From Aspidapion aeneum (taxonomy: Eukaryota; Arthropoda; Insecta; Coleoptera; Brentidae): a stretch of DNA of 64,000 bases. A program made the position numbers and the translations under genes. The notes under the pieces are model-generated. The model was not told the origin of the DNA. It worked only from the letters and a program-made list of their open reading frames with translations, and made no database searches. Below are positions 1-56,853 of the stretch, piece after piece. The stretch spans positions 68,229,719-68,293,718 of the forward strand of contig OY755046.1 of NCBI GenBank assembly GCA_963576565.1, read 5' to 3'. The stretch's first letter is position 1, and each line of letters opens with the position of its first letter.

Positions 1-16
1 AAACATAATAAAATAC

Positions 17-44451
<44,435 letters not shown>

Positions 44452-44469
44452 TTTCGCAGCCTGTAATGG

Positions 44470-45067
44470 ATAAAAAAAAAACAGTTTAAAAAACTCAAAT
44501 CAATCAATTTTTGTGATAACAGCAAAAGTAACAAAGTAAATAAATACAGAAAGCGGTTAAAAAACAATGAGCATTAAAAGATTTTGACAAAAAAATTTGT
44601 TTTATAACAAATTTTAAAAAAAGAAAAACTTTAAATACGTTTTTTTGGATACAAGAGAACATCAATTATTATGGTAAAAAATTGGCTTCGTATCTTACAA
44701 ACTAACAGAGATACGAATTTTTTTTTGGGTAATATTTTTAATGATTATTTTTTTGAATTTTTAAAAAAAATAACAATATCTTTTTTAGTTCTTGAAATAC
44801 AAAGCTTATTTATTAAAACGACAGTTAAATTGCTGATCATTTGCAAAGAAATTTTAACCTATAGAACTTTTCTTTTAAGTTGAGGTGGCAAAAGTTAAAA
44901 GCAAAAGTTTGTCGCAACCTTGGATTTATGACGTCACACAGGCGCTCTTACTCAAACTTGAGCCAAACACCCTGCGACTTACAATTGAGTGATCCATACC
45001 CAATCAATTTGCTGCAGTCTAAAACTTCCCTAACAATTTCTTTTAAGTAAAAAAAAATTCTAAATAA
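44470..45067. promoter_or_regulatory. region upstream of the TDRD7-like start
   Basis: An ACAG acceptor lies 10 bp before the ATG. Further upstream is AT-rich until 44900-45000, where GGATTTATGACGTCACACAG offers a CRE-like TGACGTCA. No TATA or initiator could be assigned. The true promoter may lie further right, since a 5' UTR intron is likely. Confidence 0.25.
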
Positions 45068-45958
45068 GGATGATTCTACAAAAATGGTGCTGTGGAGTGG
45101 GAATGCATATTTTTCAAACAGACTGCAAATGAAGCATAATTTTAGTTATAAGATTTAAAACGAAATGTTTTCTTTATGGAGCATTTGAGTTTAATGTATA
45201 AAAAAAAATTGCAAGTTTATAATTTTTTTTATTACAAAGCAAATACCTCATTCCTCTGGTGTAGTCCCAAACCAAATATTAAAAACCCAAATTGAAAAAA
45301 ATATCCTAATAAATAATATTTAACCAAGTCTTAACTATTTATCAAAAAATTGATAAAACTTAAGTTTGCAGTCATATTTTTGAAAATCCGAATTTACATC
45401 TTCTCCGGAAAATTTTACAATTTTAAACGTGCGCCATTTTTAATAACACAATATTTGTGAATACAACCGGTTAATTTCTAGAGAAAGAGACGGCCCTGGA
45501 TATCTAATTTACTTGTGAGGGTGACAAGTTGTGACAGATAATGTCGACTTTAATTTGGTTTAAGTTATAGATCTTTTTATTTTCGGCAGAAAATTAGTTT
45601 TTTTCGGAGAAATCAAAAAGGAACGCTTCAATTATCATTCCTCTGGTAAGTAAATATTCGACTGATATCAATAGTATAATTTTTTTGTTGATTGTTTTAA
45701 AATTATAAGTATAGGAACTTTATTTATATAAAACTTAAGTTAAGTAGTTTAAATAGATTTTGATTTAAATTGGAAAACCATTAAAAAACTCATTCCTCTG
45801 GTACTCATCCCTCTGGAACTTTTATGCAATAATTCCTAAAATTCGGGAAAATAAATGTTTCTTAGCTTACAGCTAATTAGTTACATAAATTTAAAAAAAA
45901 AAATTATTTACTGTGCTGTAGCATATGTGCATATAGCCCACATTTGGTAGAATCATCC
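45068..45958. mobile_element. 891-bp element with 4-bp TSD (ATAA), sister of 23376-24290
   Basis: The ends are GGATGATTCTAC...GTAGAATCATCC, with ATAA at 45064-45067 and 45959-45962. It is collinear with the 915-bp copy apart from small indels. Confidence 0.87.
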
Positions 45959-45967
45959 ATAAATAAA

Positions 45968-46345
45968 GAACTTGCGTACTTTCATTTTGTTTTAAATATT
46001 CACATCTTCAAAAACCCATAACACTTCAAAACTAAAACTTTATTTTTAAACACATTTTAATAACATTTTGCACCTAAAACTATAATAATTTTATTCTGAG
46101 AATCTGCTTGTACCACCAAAAAAAAAACAAATCATTTAAAATTTAAGTTCTTAAACTTATTTTTGCTATTTTAAAATAAATATAAACTTGCGTATTTTTA
46201 TTTTGTTTTAAATTTTCACATCTTCAAAAACCCATAACACTTCAAAACTGAAACTCTGTTTTTAAACACATTTTAATAAAATGTTGCACCTAAAACTATT
46301 AATAAATTATAATAAATTTATTATGAGAACCTGCTGGGTTCTCAG
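45968..46345. repeat. tandem duplication, period 216 bp
   Basis: CTTGCGTACTTTCATTTTGT at 45971 recurs as CTTGCGTATTTTTATTTTGT at 46187, followed in both by TTCACATCTTCAAAAACCCA and TTTTGCACCTAAAACTAT-type sequence. Two copies. Confidence 0.82.
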
Positions 46346-47499
46346 ATTACAAAAGAACTACAAAACTTGCAATTTGAATTCAATGTTCTGTAACATTTTG
46401 AATACTTTAAGATTAAACTTTCACATTAAATATCGGTATACCAAATGAAAATGCTTACTTAGTCCTACAAAAAGGTCAAAACACAAACTATCACTTAATT
46501 TATAAACAGACTGTGAAAATTTTGCTCATTTTAATCTAGTTTTAGAAACATTCTTTCTTTTTTAGTCCCTAGAAGGTGCTGTGTTTCAGCTGTCAAACTG
46601 ATAAAAACTACAATAAACTGTTATCTGCACCAAAAACTGTGTATTTTTTATTATAAAAAAACATTAAAAAAATCCTTTGTTAAAACCAACTAATTCTTAG
46701 GTCTTGTTACTATGGATTAAATAGCCTGGATACATTTTAATAATGTGTTTCAAACAACTGTCGCAATAATGTACCAAGAAGGGTCATTTCTTGACTAGAA
46801 AAACAAATAAATATAAATCATTGAGATGTGTATAGGGTACAGAAATCAATGATATAAATATATAGATCCCCAAACTATTAATTATAGAACTACAGGGTGT
46901 TCAAAAATGTCTGCCCTTGATCTATTCTATCTATTGAGCCTTCTTCAATCCATCTTTGGACATAGGCCTTCCCCCATATCTTCGACTCTTCTCTGTCTGT
47001 CGCCGCGTTCATCCATCTCGTTCCCGCATGTTTCTTCAAATCGTCCGCGCATCTCATTTGGGCTCTTCCCATTTCTTTTATTTTACCAAGGTCTCCAGTT
47101 TACAATACATTTGTTCCATCAATCGTCTTTCTGTCTGATAGTATAATCGGCAAATTTTAATTTTAATTTTGCTACTTCTCCTCTGACATCCCTTACTTAT
47201 TATTTCTTATCCATTCAATCCTTTTTCTATCTGTTAGCTTTACATGTAACATTTGTCTTTCCATTAATCTTTGGGCTTTTATTACATTATGAATGTTTGA
47301 TTTTGTAAGTGTCCAGGTCTGGGATCCATAGGTAAGTACAGGAAGGATACATTGATTATACACTTTCGTTTTGAGGTACTAAGGATATTTGTTATTTTTT
47401 AATATGTAGCTTAATTTACCAAATGCTGCCCAGGCCAATCTTACTTGTCTCTTGATTTCAGCTGTTTGGCTTTCTTTTCTTAGTTTAATAATTTTTCCC

Positions 47500-47502
<3 letters not shown>

Positions 47503-47550
<48 letters not shown>
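47503..47550. repeat. (TA)n microsatellite, left flank of inserted element
   Basis: A TA run within the LINE's Tyr-Ile-Tyr codons. It yields false frames with YIYIYI. Confidence 0.95.
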
Positions 47551-47552
<2 letters not shown>

Positions 47553-47557
47553 TATAT

Positions 47558-48754
47558 CCCAACTAACATTTATAGTAGCGGCTACATGTTCTAAAGGCTT
47601 TGCTACTTTCTTATAGTAGAAATGTGGTGATCCCAACCAAAATTTGTTACTTTTTAGTTCTAACAACTATTTAGTATCAGGAAATAGTAGATGTTTCGTA
47701 AAAACGACCTTCTAAACTACTTCATAGGATTGTTTCTTGATAGTCGATTCTGATAGTCTTCTCTACCACAATAGGACGTTGCTAAAGTTTTACTTTCTTT
47801 TTAGTCGTTATTTCGTAGTCGCCCTGACTTTTATATCCTACTTAATTACCACTAGAAAGTTAAGCTTCATTGGAGTCCCAAACAAGTGTATCCGACAACT
47901 ACATTATAACTTTAATTTTTACCACAAAAGTTTGTGTCATCATAGTAACATCTGATGTAACAATGTAGACAAAATAACTTTTTGGATCAACTTTAAAGCC
48001 GCAACTACTTTCAAGTAACCTTTTCGACTATCAGGGAATATAGTTTGGGACGCCATGTTTTTATGTAAGAAAGAAAATTTAATATTTTTGTTGTCGTTTT
48101 ATGAGCTCATATTAAAGAGCCATACTATTTTATAAACAAATTAGTTGAAGCTTACCAAAAATGCTCTTCTTAAGCACCATTTGTTGGAGTTAACTGTCGA
48201 TTATGAAAACATAACCTCCAAAATCACAACACAAAAATTCCATCAGCTACCAGAAAACGGCTCAATTTTACGGGCGCACCGGTTTTTTGCAATATATATA
48301 ATGCATGTTATACAAAAAACTTTGCGTCGCACTCGAATTTTGATCCTCTGCTCGTAAATTCTCACACTTTTGGATAAAATAGTTCATATTATAACCATAA
48401 CCAAACAAAAAAACTAAGCGAGTCTGTTTACTGTTGTGTCCACCATATTGTGTAACAATTCTACCAAAAAGAAACGATTATATTATTTGCAACTACATCG
48501 CAACTTTTATGCCATTACGGAAAAAAAACAGCCTCTACGACGTAGTAGATACCTGGCTACGACGTAGTAGTGTAGTTGTTACTACAGTGACTTTAAACAC
48601 TTGGCCAAGTAGTTATAACCAGAAATTGGTTCCCCACTTAGGGAATTATAACGTCGCTGTATGGTATACTGAGACGTAGCGGGAGTACGTTGCGGTTACT
48701 TTTAAGAAATTCTTTCTAGTTGGGGTTTCGTCGTTACAACTTTAATTGTTTGTT

Positions 48755-48757
<3 letters not shown>
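47558..48757. mobile_element. 1.2 kb element inserted into TA of the LINE
   Basis: The ends CCCAACTAACA and TGTTTGTTGGG are inverted (one mismatch in 11), bordered by TA tracts. The interior is rich in GTAGT/ACTAC motifs and codes for nothing recognisable. The superfamily is uncertain; the TA target suggests Tc1/mariner. Confidence 0.7.

Positions 48758-48807
<50 letters not shown>
48758..48807. repeat. (TA)n microsatellite, right flank of inserted element
   Basis: Mirror of the left tract; together they bracket the 1.2 kb insertion. Confidence 0.95.
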
Positions 48808-48809
<2 letters not shown>

Positions 48810-49088
48810 CTCTGCTTGTTTTATTTCTTTTCGGTTTATTCTGATTGTTCTATCTTCATTTGTGTTTGTTGTCATTTTAGTTTTAGTGTATTTAATATTC
48901 AAGCCTATATTTTTAGCTGCTGTATCCAGTTCTTACATCATTTTTATTAGTTCTTCTTTCTTATCTGTGATTGAGGCGATATCGTCAGCATATAGGTGGT
49001 TCAAGTATTGTCCACTTATTTTGATGCCCATTTCTTCCCAATCTGAGCTTTTAAAAACATCTTTTAGGGCCTGATTAAATAGTTTAGG

Positions 49089-49693
49089 GGTTCACACGAA
49101 TCCAGTGAGTTAGTACTAGAAAATGGACAAACAATATCTCCATGCAATGAGTATGTACACTTGGGTGTCACCTTTGATAAGACAGTAACAGACTGTAGAT
49201 AATTGGAAAAAAGAATAGTAAAAGCAAAAAAGGTTATTGGATGTCTTAACAGGATTTTATGGAGCAGAGAGATAAAAAAGAATGTAAAATTTAACATATA
49301 TGAAACAATGGTGAAAAGCACGCTGTTGTATGGAATAGAGACTTGTCGCGTAACAGAAAAATACAAAACAAAAATGGAAAGTGTCGAAATGGATGCAATA
49401 AGAAGATCAATGAGAATATCTATAATAGATCACATAAGAAATGAGATCATAAAAGAAAGAATGGAAATCGAGGGAATGTACAACGGATGAACGACGAAAG
49501 ATTACCAAAGCAGGTCCTAGAATGGCAACCAATAGGGCGCAGAAAAAGAGGGCGTCCTAAACTAGAATGGCAACAGTCAATCCAAAGATCAATGAGTCAA
49601 AAAAATCTGACAGGATGATAGTCAGGATCGAAGTAGGTGGAGAATAGGCGTCGGACAACGTAGAAAAACGTTCTAAACCGACGTAGTAGTAGT
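49089..49693 (+). pseudogene. second LINE fragment, inserted antisense into the first
   Basis: Plus frame: ELVLENGQTISPCNEYVHLG, VTFDKTVTDC, KAKKVIGCLNRILWSREIKK, YETMVKSTLLYGIETCRVTE, then after a frameshift at about 49485 RLPKQVLEWQPIGRRKRGRP. It ends with CGACGTAGTAGTAG. Same domain as the LINE at 161-785 but a different subfamily. 5'-truncated. Confidence 0.85.
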
Positions 49694-49939
49694 TATTGTG
49701 TCACCCTGTCGGACTGCTTATGCAGATGGACTTCGTTCCGTTCCTTCGTGGATTTTGATTGATGTAGTTGCTTCGCTATCTATATTGGCTATTAGGTCTG
49801 TGTATCTGTGATCTAATTTGGCTATTGATTAAAGATACTTTTACTGCCCAGTGCTTAATGCTATCGAAAGCTTTTTCAAAGTCTATAAACGCAATATATA
49901 GTGGACTGTTGTATTTGTTGCTTCAAATTAATTTTGTAT

Positions 49940-51185
49940 CTTAGAATACCAGTGGCACACTGCAAAAAAGTTCTAGCCAGAATAAATATCTCCCTCTAGA
50001 TTCAAATTATTCTTGTTGTATGCAGAATAACTTAAGTCATATAACTTAATCTATGTTTGAAGTTCAATTTAATTATTCTAAGAACTGCAGGAGCAATCAA
50101 ACAAAACAGTCAAATTAACACACTCGATAGATAAGTAACAAAGCTATTTCAGACCTATAGAAATTTCTTAAAATAAGCCAAAAAAAATTACCCTTCTTCA
50201 TTTATACATAATATTAAGGATCACCCTGTATGTTAGAGTTCTAAAAATAGTCAATAAGTTCCCCAATCTACAAATCTTTCTTTCAAGCTGATTATATTAA
50301 GATAAAAGCAAAATCTGATATTTTTGGGCCACAAAATTTCAAAAGAATGGTCACTTTTCTGAGAGCATAAAGCCCTTATTGTTGTTTGCCGTTGAACAGT
50401 TTATAAAATAGTATTTTTCAAAAGTCCTGTTGGGCATCAGTATAATAATTATATACATATACAGGGTGTTCCTAGTTAAGTGTCCACCATTGCTAACTTT
50501 TTTATTATTAAAGTTAGAAAAAAGTTTAAATTGGCAAACTAGTAGAATTTTTAATGCTATTTGAGATCGTTAAAATTTAAAAAATTGAGCATCGCTTTTT
50601 GGAGTATTCCAGTTTTTTCAAAAAATATTTAAAAAAAATTAGTTGAACACCTTGAATTTTCTAATTTTTTTTGATAGGTCTTTGACCTCTAAACAAAAAT
50701 GGTCCTTTGATTTCTTTCCTAAATTGAAAGGTCTTTAAAATACATTCCAAATGATTAGCTGAACCAAATTTGTACACCATCCTACAGGACTTTTAAATAA
50801 ATTCTTGGACCTTTAGTATATTGTAGCGTCCTGTATACTGTCCTGTAGACAAATTTTGTACATCTACTATGAGCAGCTGATCACCCTTTGCTTTTAACAC
50901 CCTGCATCTTTTTAATGACTAATATTATCAACCACATTTACAACAAACTATGGTCAATAAGTTTTGGGACACCCTGTGTAATAAATTGATAAACGTAGAT
51001 AGGCCCCTTTTAGAGATATTAAATTGGAATACAAGTCAAGTGTTTAAAATTATTTTTATTTGCTATAAAAATTTATTAACTGATTAGTTATGTTTCAATA
51101 ATTTTATTTAAGACCATCAAAAGACCTTTTCAACAAAGGTATCATTTGAGCACCACTCTAGATACAAAAACACACACTTCAAGTG
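49940..51185. repeat. decayed CAGGGTG-type repeats, no gene
   Basis: TACAGGGTGTTCCTAGTTAA at about 50460 and GTTTTGGGACACCCTGTG at about 50953 look like ends of TA-target elements, but their arms do not pair with each other. No coding sequence seen. Confidence 0.45.
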
Positions 51186-51189
51186 TATT

Positions 51190-51660
51190 ATATCAACCTT
51201 GGAAACAGTTTTTTTGTAAACATCTCAAAAACTAAAGCTCTTAAGAAGTTTTTGGACATAACTTAAATTATTGAACAAAATGTATATATTCCGGAAACCG
51301 CGTATTGATACGATGCTCCGTTAAAAAGTTAGCATTTTTAATATTTTTTAATTGTCAAAAAACTCATTAGGATTAATGGATTTTGACTAAAATCTAATAA
51401 GCTTGTTAGAATGTCGAACACTATTTAACCTGAAAATTTTATAAAAAATCGATTAAGCGGTTTAGGAGCTATCGTAATTACCTCGGGCCCACCCCGAAAC
51501 TTTTTTCTATATACGCCACTGATACACACAGACAGACATCACGACGATATGTCTAAGTCAAAATACACCCAAATAAGACATTTTCAATGTTATCTCAAAA
51601 AACATTTTTTCATCAAAAATAATACCTTCTCTAGCCATTGCTAAGCATGCTAGGAAGTTA
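51190..51660 (+). repeat. dispersed repeat family A, copy 3
   Basis: Same content and orientation as 19005-19475, including CACACAGACAGACATCACGA. Confidence 0.8.
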
Positions 51661-51851
51661 AAAATATGATAGACTGCTCAGCAATATTACAAGAAGTGGA
51701 ATTTTTGGCCACTCCCCTAAGAATTAGACAGCAGCTTCTCTCATGATGGAGAAAATGCAATCATTACCAGACTTGTGAGAAACAATAATACTTATAGAGA
51801 TAATAATAGACATTTTTGGAAAACCCTTTCACAACTAAAAAATCAAATTAC
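51659..51851 (+). repeat. direct duplication of about 190 bp, left copy
   Basis: AAAAATATGATAGACTGCTC through TTCACAACTAAAAAATCAAATT, repeated at 52709-52899 with about 97% identity. Confidence 0.85.
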
Positions 51852-52708
51852 CGTTAGAAAGGTACTCAACTAGAAAAGTTTTTAAAAGAAAATAAATTTC
51901 TCAAGTGTCGATACTTTTTTTAATTTTTAATTTTTAAATTGATTTTCTTTCACAAAATCACTAATGTTCTTCAATAAAAAACCTCGTATGTCCCTTTGGT
52001 ACATAAATTTTATCAAATCTATTCATTAGTTGAAGTAGCATAAGATTACAGAATTATAAAAAAAAAATGGTGCTTTTCCAGACATTAATAAAAAGCTTAA
52101 AAAAGATAGTAAAGAGGGTATAAAGGTGGGATTTTGGGTAATTTGGGAAAAAAAATTAAAAAATTCATATCTCTTTAGCCGTGACTCCAAGGTTGAAAAG
52201 GTAGCAAATGACCCCAACAATATCCCAAAAAATTTTGACGGTTCATATGCCGAACACCCTGTATACAGGGTGTCCCAAAATTAGAATTTTTGTTCGGGAT
52301 AACACCAAAAATGTGTTATTTGGGTGTATTTTGACCTATCATAGCAATATCGTCGTGATGTCTGTCTGTGTGTGTGTGTATATATTGTTGCTGTCCGTAA
52401 CACAATAGCTCCTAAACCGCTGAACCAATTTTCATAAAATTTTCAGGTAAAATAGTTTTTGACACTCTAATGAGCTGATTAGATGTTGGTCAAAATCAAT
52501 TAATGCTAATGACAGTTTTTTGAGAATTAATTTTTTTTTAAAATGATAACTTTTTAACAGAGTATAAATAATATATAGAGTAATAATTTGTGTTATAACC
52601 AAAAACTTTGTAAGAGCTTTAGTTTCTGAGATATTTACAAAAAACTGTTTTCAAGGCCGATGGTAATTAATACGTTCTCTAGCCATTGCTATGCATGCTA
52701 GGAAGGTA
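51851..52708. repeat. composite of family B right arm and family A
   Basis: 51851-52260 is the right arm of the 53376-54449 element. It abuts, at CACCCTGTATACAGGGTGTC, an inverted family A copy (52264-52708). The identical junction is found at 54450. Confidence 0.8.
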
Positions 52709-52899
52709 AAAATATGATAGACTGCTCAGCAATATTACAAGAAGTGGGATTTTTGGCCACTCCCCTAAGAATTAGACAGCAGCTTCTCTCATGATGGACA
52801 AAATACAATCATTACCAGACTTGTGAGAAACTATAATACTTATAGAGATAATAATAGACATTTTTGGAAAACCCTTTCACAACTAAAAAATCAAATTTC
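52709..52899 (+). repeat. direct duplication of about 190 bp, right copy
   Basis: See 51659-51851. The sequence after 52899 (TCATAATTGTCTCTCTGTG) is unlike that after the left copy. Confidence 0.85.
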
Positions 52900-53370
52900 A
52901 TAATTGTCTCTCTGTGATTATTTTATTTTATGATATATATTTCTATTTTTTAATTTTTTTTTAAATATTATATTATTGTCAAACTCTTAAACATTCAGTG
53001 TACCATTTAGCATTGAGCTGTAGTGTGCACTTTAAACAAATACGAGTAAATAAATATTCGGAATGATTAATCATTGATTAAATTATTTGTTTTATGCTAA
53101 ATTAATTTTAAAAACTTACAGTAAAGTGCATTCTTACTGCTTTAATCACAAACTATGTGCAAAAAATGATGAGGTCACCAAAAATATATGATGGTTTATT
53201 TACATAAATTAATTTCTACCTACTTTAATTTGGCATTGAATAGATTAATAAACAAACCCAGGCTCTGCACAACCTTGTTGGTTTGTTTAATTTTTGCTAT
53301 GCTACCCAAAGATGGTACATATCTGGACTAGTTTAGAAACATAAGTAATGCACATATTTAGTTCCTCCTT
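52900..53370. other. AT-rich, no feature recognised
   Basis: No open frame over 60 codons and no repeat identified. Confidence 0.45.
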
Positions 53371-53375
53371 TTATA

Positions 53376-54449
53376 CAGGGTGTTCGGCACATGAACCGTC
53401 AAAATTTTTTGGGATATTGTTGGGGTCATTTGCTACCTTTTCAACCTTGGAACTTGGGTCCTAAGAGTCACGGCTAAAAAGATATGAATTTTTAATTTTT
53501 TTTTTCTCAAATTATCCAAAATCCCACTTTTAAACCCTCATAAGCTTTTTATTATTGTCTGGAAAAGCACCATTTTTCTAAAAATAATTCTGTAATCTTA
53601 TGCTTTTTCAACTAATTAATAGATTTGTTAAAATTGATGTACCAAAGGGACATACGAGGTTTTTTATTGAACAACATAAGTGATTTTGTGAAAGAAGATC
53701 AATTTCAAAATTAAAAATCAAAAAAAGTATCGACAATTGAGAATTTCATTGACAAAAAAAAACCATTTCTGCTTTAAAATACGGATATTCCGTCAGAAGG
53801 GCGAGACTCGTTCGGAATTGGTAAGAAAATAATTTGATGTTTATGATCATTTACCTACTTAAACAAAAGTTAAACTTTTAACAATAATGTATTGTGTTCT
53901 TTATTTATAAATTTTGTTAGAAACGATCATAAACATCAAATTGTTTTTCTTATCAAGTCCGAACGATTATTGCCCGTCTCACAGAATATCCGTATATTAA
54001 AGCAGAATTGTTTTTTTTTTAATCAATGTGAAGCATACCGTTAGAAAGATACTCAACTAGAAAAGTTTATAAAAGAAAATGAAGTTCTCAAGTGTCGATA
54101 CTTTTTTTAATTTTTAATTTTGAAATTAATTTTCTTTCACAAAATCACTAATGTTCTTTAATAAAAAACCTCGTATGTCCCTTTGGTACATAAATTTTAT
54201 CAAATCTATTCATTAGTTGAAGTAGCATAAGATTACAGAATTATAAAAAAAAATGGTGCTTTTCCAGACATTAATAAAAAGCTTACAAGGGTATAAAGGT
54301 GGGATTTTTTGTAATTTGGGAAAAAAAATTAAAAAATTCATATCTCTTTAGCTGTGACTCTAAGGACCCAAGTTCCAAGGTTGAAAAGGTAGCAAATGAC
54401 CCCAACAATATCCCAAAAAATTTTGACAGGTCATGTGCCGAACACCCTG
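53376..54449. mobile_element. complete family B element, 1.07 kb, TA target
   Basis: CAGGGTGTTCGGCACATGAA at the left and its inverse TCATGTGCCGAACACCCTG at the right, TA on both sides. Arms of about 450 bp. Non-coding. Confidence 0.9.
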
Positions 54450-54453
54450 TATA

Positions 54454-55060
54454 CAGGGTGTCCCAAAACTAGAATTTTTTTTCGGGATAATACCGAAAAT
54501 GTGTTATTTGGGTGTATTTTGACCTATCATAGCAATATCGTCGTGATGTCTGTCTCTGTGTGTGTGTGTATATATTGTTTCTGTCCATAACACAATAGCT
54601 CCTAAACCGCTGAACCGATTTTTATAAAATGTTCAGGTAAAATAGTTTTTTACACTCTAATGAGCTGATTAGATTTTGGTCAAAATCCATTAATGCTAAT
54701 GACAGTTTTTTAACAAATAAACTTTTTTTTCAAATGCTAAATTTTTAACAGAGTATCTTATAAATATGTGGTTTTCAGAATGTAGTAGACTACATTCTAA
54801 AAACCGCATATTTTTTAATTTTTTAATTGTCGAAAAAATTAATCGATTTTCACTAAAATCTAATCAGTTTGTAAGAGTGTCAAACACTATTTTACCTCAA
54901 AATGTTATGAAAATCAGTTCAGCGGTTTAGACGCTATCGTGTTATGGACAGAAATAATATACACATACACACATAACAAATTTTCAGTGTTAAGAAAAAT
55001 TTGTCGGAAATAATACCTTCTCTAGCCATTGCTATGCGGGCTAGAAAGGTAAAAACAAAG
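54454..55060. repeat. palindromic family A copy
   Basis: The first half (to about 54780) is the inverted sense and the second half the forward sense of family A. The centre is GTAGTAGACTACATTC. It abuts the family B element with a shared TATA. Confidence 0.8.
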
Positions 55061-55317
55061 TATATTATACACTATATTAACTTTAAAAAAATGTTAAACT
55101 ACCTATTAAAATGTTTTCCTGGTCATAAAAAGATACCTAATCTAACTTAAAAGAATTACAGCACCGTATGCCTCTAAAAAGGATCAACAATCACTAGACA
55201 ATAAAAAGAAAAAAAATCACTACATTAAAAATACAAATACATTTTGAATGACATTACATTAAAATTTTTAATTAATTGGCACAATATAAGTTTTATAATT
55301 TATTCTTTTATTTTCAG

Positions 55318-55447
55318 TCAGAATCCCGCCAATCGCCCTGGCCAGGAACCTCAAGAAGCAGAGACCACCAGCAGAAAAGAGATATTTTTATTGTCATTAA
55401 ATTTATTTACATTATAAAGCTTTATGTTTAAAATTATGTTAAATAAA
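55318..55447 (+). CDS. possible 3'-terminal exon of an unidentified gene
   Basis: TATTCTTTTATTTTCAG is a good acceptor, followed by an isolated GC-richer stretch. One frame reads RIPPIALARNLKKQRPPAEK then RYFYCH and stops at 55400. Another reads QNPANRPGQEPQEAETTSRK before a stop. AATAAA follows at 55442. I found no upstream partner exon in the window and do not recognise the peptide. It could also be the end of a retrocopy. Confidence 0.35.
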
Positions 55448-55589
55448 CCTTTTTTAAACCAAAAAAGTTATTTTACTTCTGCAGCTGTATAGGAAGCAGA
55501 TTAAAGAATTTATCTAGAATAATAGGCTAGCTACAAAAGTATCAGACCTGCCATGGATCTGTTTATTTAAATATTATGAACAGTTTTAA

Positions 55590-56330
55590 ACAGATTATTT
55601 TCAAAATTGGTAGTTTTTTGGAATCCAAAACCCGAATATGGACGCTTTTTTACTGTGGCCGCTAGAAGGCGTTTCACACTGCACCTCTGATTATTTAAAA
55701 TGACCATAACTTTGTTCTCAGTGCAGTTTTTTAATTTTTCTTGTTAAAATGATAATTTCTTGATCATTTCAAAGTAAAAAAGATACTCTTGTTACAATCC
55801 TCTAAAGTAAGCCATTTTCCAGATTTTTTGGTTTTTAATGTTCAATACTGCATTGGAATAATCAGATTATTTTGAGTAAAAAAAACTAAAATCTAAAAAA
55901 TTAAAAATATTAAGTTAACAGTATTTTAGAAAAATACATACAGCACCACTAATTCACTGAGAAAATTTTCAGGTGTGGCATCAAACATTAAAAACCAAAA
56001 TATGCTGAAGACAACTAACTTCAATGGATTTTAAAAACTGTACCTCTTTGGCTTAAAATTGTTTATAGGACATTACATTATTAACGAAAAACTTAAAAAA
56101 CTAAACTGAAAAAAAAGTTATTGTAATTTTAAACTGTTCATAATTCAGTTCATGATATTAAAAAAATTCGAATTTTATTTTTCAACTTTAACATCTTGTA
56201 TTTTGGAAACAAAGCAGTTTTGACCCTAGTTTAAATAAAGTTTTAACTCTATTTTGGGCAACAGAATAGGTATGTGGATAAAATATTGACATCAAATTTC
56301 AGAACAACCTGTATATACATATAAAAAAGA
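55590..56330. repeat. relative of the repeat at 11921-12660
   Basis: ACTGTGGCCGCTAGAAGGCG, TAACTTTGTTCTCAGTGCAG and GTAAGCCATTTTCCAGAT line up with 12220-12410 in the same order at about 75-80% similarity. Confidence 0.65.
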
Positions 56331-56853
56331 CACAGATATAATATAATTAAGCATTAAGTTGTGTATACTGTCCCTTAGTAGGTGGTTTTGCTTAGTTATG
56401 TTTATAAATCAGGATTTATGTAAGACAAATCATATTCGTATAAGAACCACACTATAAAATAGGCTTAAAACACGTAAATACAGATAACAGCGTTTCTTTT
56501 CTTATAAAAAACGGGGTTTTAGAAGTGCCTAGCAAAAAGAGCAACCTACTTTCCAAAATTTACCTCATAGCAAAAAAAAATTCCATATCAAGATTTTATT
56601 AAAGTTGATTGACCTAATTATAATTTCAGTTAATTACCTGCTAAAGGACGACGTCGCATACGAAAAGCACTAGGAAAAACGAGAAAATCTGTTTGGAAAA
56701 AAGCAAAAAAGTGCAAAAAATTTCTGTCAGAAACCTAACCTCAATCTATGCACTCACCAAGGAGCTTATACGGGATTGGTATATCGGTCTATCATAAGTA
56801 CTGACGTCATATGTTGTGAGTAGGGTCAATCGGGGTTAATATATAAATAGTTA

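Larger units (their letters stand above)
46890..49935 (-). pseudogene. RTE-like LINE split by two insertions
   Basis: Three minus-strand segments read in order. 49935-49694: NSPLYIAFIDFEKAFDSIKH (motif A), ending in AVRQGDTI (motif B). 49088-48808: PKLFNQALKDVFKSSDWEEM, QYLNHLYADDIASI (motif C) and NRKEIKQAEEYIY. 47520-46890: YLGKIIKLRKESQTAEIKRQ, VRLAWAAFGKLSYIL and, at the end, GRAQMRCADDLKKHAGTRWM. The breaks fall inside QGDTI/PKLF and EEYIY/YLG, which are contiguous in this family, so this is one element. It has stops and frameshifts in addition. Confidence 0.85.

Noticed and set aside
44671..44883. 70-codon plus-strand frame near the TDRD7-like start
   Set aside because: Hydrophobic composition follows from the T-rich DNA; no homology or context.
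47379..47666. Frames containing long YIYIYI runs (also 48702-48950 and 28626-28832)
   Set aside because: TA microsatellites; only the LINE-derived flanks are meaningful.
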